A DNA stretch of 57,468 nucleotides. Origin: an uncultured Lachnospiraceae bacterium (lineage in GTDB: Bacteria; Bacillota; Clostridia; Lachnospirales; Lachnospiraceae). The DNA lies in the NCBI GenBank assembly GCA_900316165.1, contig ONBW01000010.1, positions 1 to 57,468 on the forward strand, given 5' to 3'. Numbering within the stretch: the stretch's first letter is position 1; every line of letters begins with the position of its first letter. Positions 35,337 to 44,736 of this stretch are shown here, in pieces. Under the pieces are notes generated by a model that was not told the DNA's origin, made no database searches, and saw only the letters and a program-made list of their open reading frames with translations. The position numbers and the translations under genes are program-made.

Positions 35337-35476
35337 TAGATTCCTCCAATCAATAATATAGTTAACAAACTTTTAATATTTTACCATATCGAATGAGGAC
35401 ATTCAAATAGAAAATTGATGAAGGGTACCATCACCTTACCTTTGGGATAGAAAGTATTACACCATTCACGCGTTAA

Positions 35477-35707
35477 CTAAAAACAACACTGGCCAGAGTT
35501 TTTAATTTGATTCAATGCATGCGCAACACCCAGATTTTTATTATTTGAAATAATCAATACGCTGCTGGCTGTTATTAATTTCATCACTTCATTTGAAGTA
35601 CTTTCAGAATTGTCTATCAGAACCAGTTTATCCACCTGAGCAAGGATAGATTGAATATTTCTTTGCAACAAATCTATATCAGAATCAAACAAAATAATTC
35701 CCGCAAC
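35477..35707 (-). pseudogene. Fragment of a GT2 (rhamnosyltransferase-like) glycosyltransferase
   Basis: A 75-codon remnant reading VAGIILFDSDIDLLQRNIQS ... LVLIDNSES ... VLIISNNKNLGVAHALNQI, which is the N-terminal nucleotide-binding part of rhamnosyl-type GT2 enzymes. It has no start codon in place (an IS-derived 66-bp segment adjoins its 5' side at 35712) and it hits a stop after GQCCF, having lost the remaining two thirds. Clearly a dead remnant. Confidence 0.75.
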
Positions 35708-35711
35708 TATA

Positions 35712-35777
35712 CTGTGTTAAGATTAGACATAGGGAATCCTTTCCTTTTGTTTTGTTGTCGTACTTAACACTATACAG
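35712..35777 (-). repeat. 66-bp copy of an internal segment of the IS256-family element
   Basis: Matches 44236-44301 over 66 bases with one difference (C for T at the GGAATC position). It holds the transposase start (MSNLNT, then broken) and its upstream leader, but neither terminal inverted repeat. It borders on the GT2 fragment. The minus strand has imperfect 15-base inverted repeats at its ends (CTGTATAGTGTTAAG and CTTAACACAGTATAG, 12 of 15 match when reversed). The following 35778-35954 region has no convincing gene. Confidence 0.85.
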
Positions 35778-35954
35778 CAGTTTGAGCCGTCACTTCCTCA
35801 GGATGCTTTCCGGTACCCGCTGCCGGCGGCATCCTCGTATGGCTTCGTTGCAGAGGAGATACTGCCGTTTTATTGATTTAGGATGAGAGATGAATATCAG
35901 AACCAGTCGTTTTATGTAGGAGACAGTTCTGGATGCATGGAAGGATCAATCTAT

Positions 35955-37415
35955 TCAAGCATTCTTTGCTTCTTTGTTAGCTCTACGCTGCTGGATTAAA
36001 TTTATTGCATATAAATAAGTGTCATTTTTTGTAATTTTTGAAAGTATATAATAAATAGTGGCACCTACAACGATCTGAACTATTAATCTTATAATAAGAG
36101 GAAGCGGGGATAATCCAATAAACAAAACTGCTGCTCCCATGATGAGTGCCATTATGATATTTGGTAAAATATCCTTTATTTGATCCTCTACTTTGTAATT
36201 AAGAAGTTTACGATTTGGCCACGAATTAATGATCAAGCTACATACACCACTGACCAATAAGCTGATAGCCATTGCAAGAACGCTTATCCACATTGTAATA
36301 ATCAGCAACGTAAGCCCGATGCACTTCTTGATAATCTCAAGCTTAAGGAACATATCACTCCGACCAAGTGCCTTTATAGCATTAAGATTGGCAGTGTGCA
36401 ACGGCCATATCATATAGGTAAAGCAAAAGATCTGCAGATAAGGGACACAAGGCAGCCATTTATCTGTCAATATCAGAGCTATAACTTCTTTTGAACATGC
36501 TGCAAGACCAATCATCAGAGGTGCCATAATATATGTACTCGTCTTAATGGCTCTCCGAGTCATATTTCTAACATGGTCCTTGTGGTCCTGTTCGCTAGAC
36601 ATTGCTGGAAGTAATACCGAATCAATTGACGTATTTATATTATTAACTATAACTGATGAAAACTTGTCTCCTTGGTTGTAATATGCTAGATTGCTTGAAG
36701 AATATATTTTTCCAATTAAAAGTTGTCTTAGGTTGTTATATCCGGTATCAATCAATGATGAGACTAATAATTTCCATCCGTATGAAAACAACCCTTTTAG
36801 TCTTTGAAAAGAGAATGCTCTTATTGGCCTCCACTTAACCGTTATCCAAAGGACACATGTATCAACAATAAGATTGAAAAGTTGCTGTGCAATAATTGCC
36901 CATACTCCAGCTCCTTGTAACGCCATTGTAATGCCGAGCACTGCTGCACCTATCGTTCCAGCTAATGTAGCGAAGAAGAAACGCTTGAACAGCATATTTC
37001 TGGAAACATACGCTTGCTGAATATTCTTCACGCCGCTGACTACAATAGTTAAACTTAATACTCTAACATACGGAACCAGCTCCGGCTGATTATAAAAATC
37101 AGCTATAGATGGAGCAGCAAACCACATGATCGCATAAAGGACAAGGCATAATACAATATTTGTATAGAATACCGTGGAAAAGTCTATATCGTCGGCGTTT
37201 TTCTTCTGAATAAGTGCATTTCCGAGTCCGCTATCAACGAATACCTGCATAATCGTTGTGAAGACCGTTATCAATGCAACGGTTCCATACGCAGACGGTT
37301 CAATAATCCGCGCAAGAACAATAGAAACTATAAACTGTACAAGCTGGGCTCCGACTCTTTCCATGAAGCGCCAAATAAACCCAGAAATTACCCTCGTATT
37401 CTTAAAAGTATCCAT
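35955..37415 (-). CDS. Wzx-type polysaccharide flippase
   Basis: 486 residues of the MOP/oligosaccharide-flippase family with twelve to fourteen hydrophobic helices. N-terminal FIWRFMERVGAQLVQFIVSI and ARIIEPSAYGTVALITVFT match the WzxC/AmsL subgroup; later helices contain GYNNLRQLLIGKIYSSSNLA. Flips undecaprenyl-linked repeat units across the membrane. Last intact gene of the glycan operon. No Wzy polymerase is seen to go with it. Confidence 0.92.
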   Translation of the reverse strand: MDTFKNTRVISGFIWRFMERVGAQLVQFIVSIVLARIIEPSAYGTVALITVFTTIMQVFVDSGLGNALIQKKNADDIDFSTVFYTNIVLCLVLYAIMWFAAPSIADFYNQPELVPYVRVLSLTIVVSGVKNIQQAYVSRNMLFKRFFFATLAGTIGAAVLGITMALQGAGVWAIIAQQLFNLIVDTCVLWITVKWRPIRAFSFQRLKGLFSYGWKLLVSSLIDTGYNNLRQLLIGKIYSSSNLAYYNQGDKFSSVIVNNINTSIDSVLLPAMSSEQDHKDHVRNMTRRAIKTSTYIMAPLMIGLAACSKEVIALILTDKWLPCVPYLQIFCFTYMIWPLHTANLNAIKALGRSDMFLKLEIIKKCIGLTLLIITMWISVLAMAISLLVSGVCSLIINSWPNRKLLNYKVEDQIKDILPNIIMALIMGAAVLFIGLSPLPLIIRLIVQIVVGATIYYILSKITKNDTYLYAINLIQQRRANKEAKNA

Positions 37416-37473
37416 AAAAAATCAGCAATTTTCTTTGATAGAAAAGAATCTCCTTTCAAAGTGTCTCTTATGT

Positions 37474-38583
37474 TCATTTTGCGCAGCTTTTAATAACTTC
37501 ACAGATCCTATCCACATCATTAAGATCAAGATCTGCATACAAAGGTAACGTCAAAACTCGTTTACTCAAATGCAATGCCACTGGTGTCTTTGTTACATCA
37601 AATTGCCTATGGAAGCATTCAAAAGTATTTGTAAGAGGGTAAAAATATTTCCTTGCATATATATTATTTTTTGAAAGTGCATCAAAGACTTCGTTTCTCG
37701 TCGCTCCAAAAGTCTCTGGCTCAAAAATTACCGGAAAATATGCATAATTGCTCTTAACATCTGGCTGAATAGCATTCAGCTGAATTCCATCTATTCCATC
37801 GAGATTGGCTCTATATCTCTCGACGACTTTCTTCCGCTTTGCAATCTCCTCATCCACATGTCTGAGATTGCACAATCCCATGGCAGCGCAGAACTCATTC
37901 ATCTTTGCATTCGCACCAACCGCATCTACAGTTTCCTGATCACGAATTCCAAAATTTTTCAGGCCATACATATCTCTGCCAAACCGCTCATCGTGGTAGC
38001 AAACGGCTCCACCCTCAATCGTATTAAATACCTTTGTTGCATGAAAGCTGAAGCATGAGACATCGCCATAGGATCCAATTCCCCTGCCCTTGTATGTTTC
38101 GCCAAACGTATGACAAGCATCGTATATTACCTTGAGGCCATATTTATCCGCAATTTTCTGAATGGCTTCTATATCACAAACATTTCCGTACACATGGACC
38201 GGGAGGATCGCACATGTCCGGTCTGTAATTAGTTCTTCAATCTTAGTGGGATCCATGCAATATGTCTTTGGATCGACATCGCAGAATACCGGTGTAAGAC
38301 CATTCCGTACAATTGCATGTGTCGTTGATGCAAATGTAAATGGTGTTGTGATAACCTCTCCTTGCAGATTTAATGCCTGAAGCGTCAATTCCAAAGACAT
38401 GTGGCCATTTGTCAGTAAATCAATATGGTCTACGTCCAGATATTCCTCTAATTTCTTCTGTAGCTCTTTATGTTTCGGCCCCATGTTAGTCAGCCAATGG
38501 CTGTCCCATATATCCTTAATTTCATCAATATACTCCTCCATAGGGGGCATAGAAGACCTTGTAACTAAAATCTGCTTACTCAT
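37474..38583 (-). CDS. DegT/DnrJ/EryC1/StrS sugar aminotransferase
   Basis: 369 residues from the ATG at 38583, with AGGTGAG five bases upstream. PLP Lys is in CFSFHATKVFNTIEGGAV; Asp-Ala-Cys-His contacts are in IYDACHTFGETYKGRG; the N-terminal GHMSLELTLQAL and PFTFASTTHAI blocks are standard. Transaminates a nucleotide-linked keto-sugar. Follows the epimerase gene by 15 bases and precedes the flippase by 58. Confidence 0.93.
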   Translation of the reverse strand: MSKQILVTRSSMPPMEEYIDEIKDIWDSHWLTNMGPKHKELQKKLEEYLDVDHIDLLTNGHMSLELTLQALNLQGEVITTPFTFASTTHAIVRNGLTPVFCDVDPKTYCMDPTKIEELITDRTCAILPVHVYGNVCDIEAIQKIADKYGLKVIYDACHTFGETYKGRGIGSYGDVSCFSFHATKVFNTIEGGAVCYHDERFGRDMYGLKNFGIRDQETVDAVGANAKMNEFCAAMGLCNLRHVDEEIAKRKKVVERYRANLDGIDGIQLNAIQPDVKSNYAYFPVIFEPETFGATRNEVFDALSKNNIYARKYFYPLTNTFECFHRQFDVTKTPVALHLSKRVLTLPLYADLDLNDVDRICEVIKSCAK

Positions 38584-38598
38584 TTTCACTCACCTTTT

Positions 38599-39597
38599 TC
38601 AATCTTTAATATTTCTCAACTCAGCAAATCGATTGATCTTCATTTCTTCTTTATAATTTTCAAACAACTTGTGGACATCATACTTCGGTTCATATCCGAG
38701 TTCTTCCTTCGCATTTGTTATATCCATCAGGAATCCACCACCTACAGGCTTCTCTGGGCAGTACACAATCTCTGATTTATGGTCCGCAGGACTAAACACA
38801 TCAATAATCGCTTCAATTTGTTCTTTCAGCGTTACAGGAATTCCGGTACCAACGTTATATACTCCATAGTCTCTATTAACTTCTATTGCTTTGCAAAGTT
38901 CCTGAGCACAATCATAGACGTGTACCATATCCTTTGAATAATTTGGATCACCCCAAAGTTCAATAGGAGCACCTTTGATAGCATTATCAATCATCTGATA
39001 AACCGGACGCAGTTTCTTGACTCCATTCGGATGATAATACTGATAAGGACTATAGTTATAAATGGTAGGAAATCTAAATACAAAGTATTTCAGACCATAT
39101 TCTTCGTAATAATGCTTGAGGAACTCTCGCATGGTATTCTTTGTAATTACATAAACTGCATGATCACCCTTATAGCTGAAGTTATAAGGAAGATCTGGTT
39201 TCAAAACAACTCCTGGCTTTGCATAAAGCGAGATATCAAATACCGTTGTTGAAAACAAAATTCGGTCTACTTTTACCTTTCTGCAATATTCAAGAAGGTT
39301 ATAGGAACCCATAATATTAGATCTTACATACTGTTCCGGATGATACCCGTTCATATAAGAAGGAATCGTCGCAGCCAAATCCACTACAGCATACACATCA
39401 TCCTGAGGCAACTTATCGAAATCCTCTGGCTTTGACATATCTACTGAAAAATATGGAATTCCCCTCTTTGTAAAAAAGTCTGTCTCTCTTCTTCCAGAAG
39501 CAATAATCTCAAATCTTCCTTTGAAATATTCAAGAGTGTATTTCAAAACATATGATCCGACATTACCTGTAGCTCCAAAAATAATAATTTTTTTCAT
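38599..39597 (-). CDS. NAD-dependent epimerase/dehydratase (extended SDR)
   Basis: 332 residues from the ATG at 39597. NAD motif GATGNVGSYVL at the start, the YVITKNTMREFL catalytic Tyr-X3-Lys near 135-140 (read as YVITK), and the Ser/Thr of FSTTVFD. C-terminal LGYEPKYDVHKLFENY is typical of GalE-type nucleotide-sugar epimerases. Makes or modifies a nucleotide-sugar for the glycan; the keto-sugar specificity is not determined. Confidence 0.88.
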   Translation of the reverse strand: MKKIIIFGATGNVGSYVLKYTLEYFKGRFEIIASGRRETDFFTKRGIPYFSVDMSKPEDFDKLPQDDVYAVVDLAATIPSYMNGYHPEQYVRSNIMGSYNLLEYCRKVKVDRILFSTTVFDISLYAKPGVVLKPDLPYNFSYKGDHAVYVITKNTMREFLKHYYEEYGLKYFVFRFPTIYNYSPYQYYHPNGVKKLRPVYQMIDNAIKGAPIELWGDPNYSKDMVHVYDCAQELCKAIEVNRDYGVYNVGTGIPVTLKEQIEAIIDVFSPADHKSEIVYCPEKPVGGGFLMDITNAKEELGYEPKYDVHKLFENYKEEMKINRFAELRNIKD

Positions 39598-39642
39598 TGT
39601 GATTTCCATCCATCCAATTTTTAAAGGTCTTGGCTGCTCTGT

Positions 39643-40608
39643 CTATCGGCCAGACACGACCTGTTCAATCGCTTCAACAATATATTTCATATCATCAATT
39701 CCATATCTCTGATCACATGGTATTGGCAGCAAATTCGATGCCAGGTAAAAAGCATCGTTATCTTTCTCACACGATCTGATGACATTAGGCCAAAGAGTAG
39801 AGATGAATATCTTCTCCTCAATCATCTTTTTTCGTATATTCGAACCGTTTTTAATAAGTAACGGATACACATACGGCCCAGTATTGTCCCTGACATCTAT
39901 TTCATTAATGTCACCTAATCTTTCCTGAAGAAAAGAAAAATTAGAATTCCGAACAGAAATCACATAGTCATAGTCGATACTTCTTAACAGCCAATGTGTA
40001 ATGGACGACATCTTAAAGATAGGCAGCTTTTCTAGATCCTCTTCTATCTCTTGATATTCCTTGAAATGAGATTCGGCATTGTCCTCGTATCTACCCAATA
40101 CCGCCGCAAGTCTTTTTCCAGATCTATCAACCGCCAGCTTTTCATATTCCTGCAGCATACTATTGTCGCGCGGTAATAAATAAGCTCCATCAGAGACTCC
40201 GAAGAATTTTCTGCAAGTGTAAATATTGTCTGCTCCTTTGAATGGCTTGCAGAAAAATGCCTGTACATTATCTACAATCACATTCTTGTGAGCATTGATA
40301 ACTGCATCAATTAACTCTGAGCTCTGCCCATAGTAATTGACAATGTATAGCCAATCAGAATCTCTAACCTTTGATATATCTGGTTTTAAATCTCGTCCAA
40401 CAGGGTAAAAATAATAGCCACAATCTTCCTTTTGGATTGCTCCCTCTACCGCTTCACAATTGTAATCCGGAATTGCAATTTGCTTTATGCCATAATGCCT
40501 GATCAGGAATCTCAGGCAATTGCGGGCTGTATTGAAAGCAAGAGCATTAGAATAGTATTCCCTGCCTCTGTTCTCATCTAAGCCAAAGTAGCCGCCAATT
40601 TCTTTCAT
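39643..40608 (-). CDS. DegT-like aminotransferase homologue
   Basis: 321 residues, shorter than canonical DegT proteins. ALAFNTARNCLRFLI and IAIPDYNCEAVEGAI match the DegT N-terminal region; VIVDNVQAFF replaces the usual Asp-Ala-Ala-His; and CRKFFGVSDGAYL keeps a Lys at the expected PLP position (followed by FFGV rather than NL.TGEGG). The PLP and Asp residues appear retained, but the divergence suggests a different substrate or only a structural role. Sits between the ATP-grasp and epimerase genes. Confidence 0.75.
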   Translation of the reverse strand: MKEIGGYFGLDENRGREYYSNALAFNTARNCLRFLIRHYGIKQIAIPDYNCEAVEGAIQKEDCGYYFYPVGRDLKPDISKVRDSDWLYIVNYYGQSSELIDAVINAHKNVIVDNVQAFFCKPFKGADNIYTCRKFFGVSDGAYLLPRDNSMLQEYEKLAVDRSGKRLAAVLGRYEDNAESHFKEYQEIEEDLEKLPIFKMSSITHWLLRSIDYDYVISVRNSNFSFLQERLGDINEIDVRDNTGPYVYPLLIKNGSNIRKKMIEEKIFISTLWPNVIRSCEKDNDAFYLASNLLPIPCDQRYGIDDMKYIVEAIEQVVSGR

Positions 40609-40680
40609 GCTGCTGCTCCTTCATATCTATTTGTTGAAGCTATTCTCGTGTCTCCACTGATGCAAAAACAATTATCTTTT

Positions 40681-41880
40681 TCATGTCAAATCAACCTTTA
40701 CGAATCTATTGATATTGGCCAGTGCTTCTTCTGCCTCACCCTGTGTATCAAATCGAAGTACAAGAGTCCCAATTGCACGATTCGCTCCAGTAAACTCATA
40801 CACATTGTCACCCGGATTCAGCCAGTAATCCTTTTCAATTACATGCTTTTTCTCAAACTCAGGTTCAAGTGTTATACCTCTGTAAGTTCCGGCTTTATTA
40901 CTGTGAATAATATATTCGGCCCATGCGCCGTTATATACAGGATCATGAAGGTCATCCAGTTTCATGCCTAAAGCTGCTCTTACCGCATTTGAAACAAGAT
41001 CCTGCCCGCAAGCATATTTGAGCATTTCAGAAAGTCGATTCCCACCTGCTCGAGGAGAGACCTCCATGATATAACCTTTGCCATCAGTCCCCATACGTGT
41101 CTCAATGTTGTACTGAGAAGTACCAAGTCTAAGAAGCTTCATTAATCTCTGAAGTTCTGAACGAAGGTTGGACTGTATACCCTCTGGCATATCAGACGGC
41201 CAGCTATAAGCAGAAGGCGTATAAGGGTTTATCGCTTCTTCATCAAAATGCTGACAATTAAAACTACAGAAAACAAGATTTGAATCTATAGAAAAAGAGT
41301 CCGTATCAGAAGAACTTCCAGCCTTCTCAATGAAATCTTCGATAATGATATGTTTTGAAATTGACACATCAAAGGCCTCATCCACCGCTGCTGGGAGTTG
41401 ATCAAGACTATCAATTCTTGTTACACCTTTACTACCAGCCGAATCAGTAGGCTTTACGATAAAAGGAAGCTTGAAATTCTTCGCTCCAACTAGCGCATCC
41501 TCTTTATTGCAAAAGCCCGCTGAACCAGGGACCGTAAAGCCGTTATCTCGAAGAAACGCTCTAAATTTATCCTTATGTTGAAGAATGTCTACCGACTTAT
41601 ATGGACACCCGGGTAATCCCATCTTTTCTGCAACGTAGGATGCAGTGACAACGCCTGGATCAGTCGCAGGTGAAATAATGCCATCAATCTGAAGTTCTTT
41701 TGCTTTGGAAAGGACTGCCTCTTTATCAACAATGGATACATTTGCATATTCATCGGAATACTTATGGGCAATGTTGTTAGGCAGGTAATCGCAGGTAATA
41801 ACATATACTCCCAATTCATTGGCAGCCTTGATGTATGGAAGCAAGTATTCTGCTCCACCTAAAAGTAATAGTTTTTTCAT
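40681..41880 (-). CDS. ATP-grasp carboxylate-amine ligase
   Basis: 399 residues. N-terminal Rossmann-like preATP-grasp domain (KKLLLLGGAEYLLPYIKAAN), then the ATP-grasp core: LPFIVKPTDSAGSKGVTRI (the Lys and Gly-rich loop), IIIEDFIEKAG, and MEVSPRAGGNRLSEML. Family members ligate carboxylates to amines (biotin carboxylase, carbamoyl-phosphate and D-Ala-D-Ala ligase-like). With DegT aminotransferases adjacent, it could add an amino acid or small acid to an amino sugar. Very close (about 70 bases) to the DegT-like gene. Confidence 0.85.
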   Translation of the reverse strand: MKKLLLLGGAEYLLPYIKAANELGVYVITCDYLPNNIAHKYSDEYANVSIVDKEAVLSKAKELQIDGIISPATDPGVVTASYVAEKMGLPGCPYKSVDILQHKDKFRAFLRDNGFTVPGSAGFCNKEDALVGAKNFKLPFIVKPTDSAGSKGVTRIDSLDQLPAAVDEAFDVSISKHIIIEDFIEKAGSSSDTDSFSIDSNLVFCSFNCQHFDEEAINPYTPSAYSWPSDMPEGIQSNLRSELQRLMKLLRLGTSQYNIETRMGTDGKGYIMEVSPRAGGNRLSEMLKYACGQDLVSNAVRAALGMKLDDLHDPVYNGAWAEYIIHSNKAGTYRGITLEPEFEKKHVIEKDYWLNPGDNVYEFTGANRAIGTLVLRFDTQGEAEEALANINRFVKVDLT

Positions 41881-41893
41881 GTCGACAATCCCC

Positions 41894-42862
41894 TCATATT
41901 GGTTTTAGTTTTTTGTAGATCTTATATATATAAGGCATATTTGCTAAGATAAAATATTTAAGTCTTAGTTTTGGAGTAAGGGTTTTAATGTATGACTTAA
42001 TAGGTTCTTCCCTAAGTTTTCTGTAATCCTCAATACATACTGCGCACTGTAACCGGTCATGATCGTCAGCCTTTTCAATTGCTTCAGTAAAGCGATTCTT
42101 ATTATAAATATTAAACTCCTTTCTTAATCTTTGTTTGGTATAAAATAAATCAATCTCTCTTTTTTTATATTCTTCAAAATTTCTAACTTTAAGTGAAGAC
42201 CATGAACCAATGCTGCCAGTTCTATATACTGACATTGGTTTCTGAAAACAGTATGTATAATCTCCCATGCTCGAGAAAAATATTTGCCAAGTATAATCCA
42301 AAGAAATAATATTAAAATAAGGTGGAATAAAATTAGGCTTTCTTGCAAATAAAGAACTTGTGGCAATATAATCCCCACCATTAATAATTACATCAGATGT
42401 ATTGATTTTTTCGTTATATTTGGACGTCTTTACTTGGCCAATGACCTGCTTATGAGCATTAACAAGCGTTGCATTATGTACGCATAGTGAGCATTCTTTG
42501 TGTGATTCAAGATAATTATATTGTAATTGTAATTTATTATCATCAGTCCAATAATCATCTCCCTCGCAGATCGCTATATATTTTCCTCTTGCCTTTGGAA
42601 TTAAAATATCTTTTATTATTCCGACTCCTTTAGAGTATTGATTTTCTTTTTGGTAAATAGGGACAATTATATCAGGATATTTATTAACAAATTCTTCTAT
42701 AATTGATTTTGTGCTATCTGTTGAACAGTCATCATTTATAACTATTTCGAAATCAAAATTTGTTTTTTGTGACAAAAAGCTATCTAATGCGTCTCTAATA
42801 TATCTTGAATGGTTATATGCGGGGCATAGGATAGATACCTGATAATTTTTATTATTACTCAT
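41894..42862 (-). CDS. Family 2 glycosyltransferase
   Basis: 322 residues. GT-A fold opening VSILCPAYNHSRYIRDALDS, DFEIVINDDCSTDSTKS, and the metal motif YIAICEGDDYW (Asp-Asp). C-terminal helical part follows, without membrane helices. Cytosolic or peripheral enzyme adding one sugar to the lipid-linked repeat. AT-rich like the other genes at 42-47 kb. Confidence 0.9.
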   Translation of the reverse strand: MSNNKNYQVSILCPAYNHSRYIRDALDSFLSQKTNFDFEIVINDDCSTDSTKSIIEEFVNKYPDIIVPIYQKENQYSKGVGIIKDILIPKARGKYIAICEGDDYWTDDNKLQLQYNYLESHKECSLCVHNATLVNAHKQVIGQVKTSKYNEKINTSDVIINGGDYIATSSLFARKPNFIPPYFNIISLDYTWQIFFSSMGDYTYCFQKPMSVYRTGSIGSWSSLKVRNFEEYKKREIDLFYTKQRLRKEFNIYNKNRFTEAIEKADDHDRLQCAVCIEDYRKLREEPIKSYIKTLTPKLRLKYFILANMPYIYKIYKKLKPI

Positions 42863-42987
42863 TATTATACTTTCTATTTAAGTCAAATTAATTTGGCATT
42901 GCACTCACAAATGTCGGTCTGGCTTTAAATCGATGCTCTTGTAAATGCATATTTTGAGTTAAATAAGCAAAAATACATGTATTCGAA

Positions 42988-43013
42988 GATAGTGTCAATA
43001 TTTTTGTGTAAAC
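42988..43013. repeat. Left inverted repeat of the IS256 element
   Basis: Terminal repeat, see the mobile element entry; conserved outer bases GATAGTG and inner GTGTAAAC. Confidence 0.8.
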
Positions 43014-43044
43014 TCCCTGTATTTTGTTAAGTACAATATTATGT

Positions 43045-44254
43045 TTATGCAGCATCTTCTACACAGGATGGGTCTTCAAACATCTGCATGATCTCTGCTG
43101 ATGCCTTTTTAAAGCCTTTCTGAGTACGAGCTGCATATTTCTGTTGGTATCGCTACAGTAACAGCATACAAACCGCTCCAGGGCTTCCTCATTTGGAAAC
43201 TGCTCTTTCACGTTAGTTTTGCGCTCAAGCTCCTTGTTGCTCCGCTCTATCAGGTTTGTAGTATAGAGGCAGGACCTTATATCCTTCGGAAACTTGAAGA
43301 ACTGGAAAAGGCTCTCTTTTGCCCGTTCAAAGATATCCGGAAGCTTCTTGTAGTTCTTGCCATGTTTCTCAATAAAGGCATCTAGTTCTTTCTGTGCAGC
43401 ATCTGCATCATCAGCCTTATAGACGTTCTTCAGGTCATCCAGGACTTCTTTACTGTCTTTCTGACGGATGTATCTGCTGACAGTGCGGCTCAAGTGAACC
43501 CAGCACTGCTGATGTTCAGCTTCTGGGAACTGTCGCTTGACGGCATCCCTTACGCCTGCAAGACCGTCTGAGGCAAATAGGAGAACCTGCTTGACTCCTC
43601 TATCCTTTAAGCCGACTAGCATCTCTTCATAATTAGCTGCTGACTCTGTAGGGTAAAGAGCATAATCAAGTACTTCCTTGGATCCTTCAGGTGTAATCCC
43701 CATCAGGACGTGTAGCGGCTCTTTCGCCACGCTGTCTCGGCGAATATTGATGTAAGTGGCATCCATATATACTACGACATACTGCTCGTTAAGAGGCCTC
43801 TCGTGAAATTCCTTGACCTGTCCCTTAACAGCCTGTGTGATATTAGAAACAGTTGCTGGAGAATAGTGATGGCCATATAGTTTCTCTATAATATCTCCTA
43901 TCTCTCTTGTTGTGATTCCCTTTCGGTACAGCGTTATGATCGTGGTTTCCAGATCATACGTCTGGAATAGTCAGGGATAAGTTGCTGACTAAAAAGACCA
44001 TTTCGATCTCTGGGAATATTTAGATTATTTAGATTCAGCAGACCGTATTTAGTATCAAGGGTACGATGATACACTCCATTCTGGCTATTACCGGTGTTAT
44101 AGCCTTCGGTACTGTGCTTTTCATAGCCAAGGAACTCAGTCAACTCTATTTGGAGAAGATCATTCATGGCATTCTCCAGACAAGAGCGGAAAACTTCAGC
44201 AAGAGATTCATTTTTTAGTAGCGCTTCAGCAAGTTCTGTGTTAAGATTAGACAT
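43045..44254 (-). pseudogene. IS256-family transposase with two frameshifts
   Basis: The N-terminal part (44254-43934) is MSNLNTELAEALLKNESLAE ... RTLDTKYGLLNLNNLNIPRDR and goes off frame near the codons for PDYSRR (a base is missing near 43964), giving a false end. The correct frame resumes through LYRKGITTREIGDIIEKLYG, VVYMDATYINIRRDSV (catalytic Asp), FASDGLAGVRDA, AEHQQCWVHLSR and LYTTNLIERSNKELE (catalytic Glu). A second frame change after NRNMQ moves the true end (KKASAEIMQMFEDPS) to a stop at 43045. The transposase is thus inactive unless it is repaired by frameshifting. Confidence 0.9.
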
Positions 44255-44334
44255 AGGGAATTCTTTCCTTTTGTTTTGTTGTCGTACTTAACACTATACA
44301 GGAAATGGATTCCTTTTTCTATACCTTGGATACC

Positions 44335-44360
44335 GTTTACACATAATATTTTACACTATC
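44335..44360. repeat. Right inverted repeat of the IS256 element
   Basis: Terminal repeat, mirror of the left one with 21 of 26 bases matching; adjoins the truncated GT2 reading frame directly. Confidence 0.8.
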
Positions 44361-44736
44361 CATTCCAAAGCACAAGGCTTGACATATAGCCAAAACTATT
44401 ACCTAAAAATTTTATTTTATTAACTATATTTTCTAATGCATCATTTTTTGGATAGGTATCATCGTCCATCAACCACAAATATTCATATTTATAATATATG
44501 CTTTTTATCGCAAAATTAAAGCCTCCCGCTCCACCAATATTAATATCTGTTTCCTCGAAATCAATTCTATTATTTTCTGATAATTCTTTGAGATATTCTC
44601 TTGTTCCATCACTACTTCCATTATCGACAACAACTATATCAAAATTTTGATAAATTTGTAAAAGCAACGATTCAATGCATTTTTTTAATTTTTTTATTCT
44701 ATTATAAGTAACAACACAAGCAACAATATTATGCAT
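44356..44736 (-). pseudogene. GT2 glycosyltransferase truncated by the IS element
   Basis: Begins with the ATG at 44736, overlapping the preceding stop as TAATG. Opening VACVVTYNRIKKLKKCIESL and DIVVVDNGSSDGTREYL, with YLWLMDDDTYPKNDALEN (DDD motif), are an intact GT2 N-terminus. The frame ends at a TAG (44356-44358) inside the IS terminal repeat after about 126 residues, so it lacks the acceptor half. The missing remainder is not found on the other side of the IS. Confidence 0.85.

Larger units (their letters stand above)
42988..44360 (-). mobile_element. IS256-family insertion sequence, degenerate
   Basis: Bounded by 26-base inverted repeats: GATAGTGTCAATATTTTTGT.. at 42988-43013 and its partner at 44335-44360 (GATAGTGTAAAATATTATGT..), 21 of 26 matching. 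The total is about 1.37 kb, normal for IS256. It carries one transposase gene with two frameshifts. Flanks 42980-42987 (TATTCGAA) and 44361-44368 (CATTCCAA) match at six of eight bases, so an exact 8-base target duplication is not seen. It interrupts a glycosyltransferase at its right side. Confidence 0.9.

Noticed and set aside
42980-44368. Target-site duplication around the IS256 element
   Set aside because: Flanking octamers differ at two of eight positions, so a duplication cannot be claimed.
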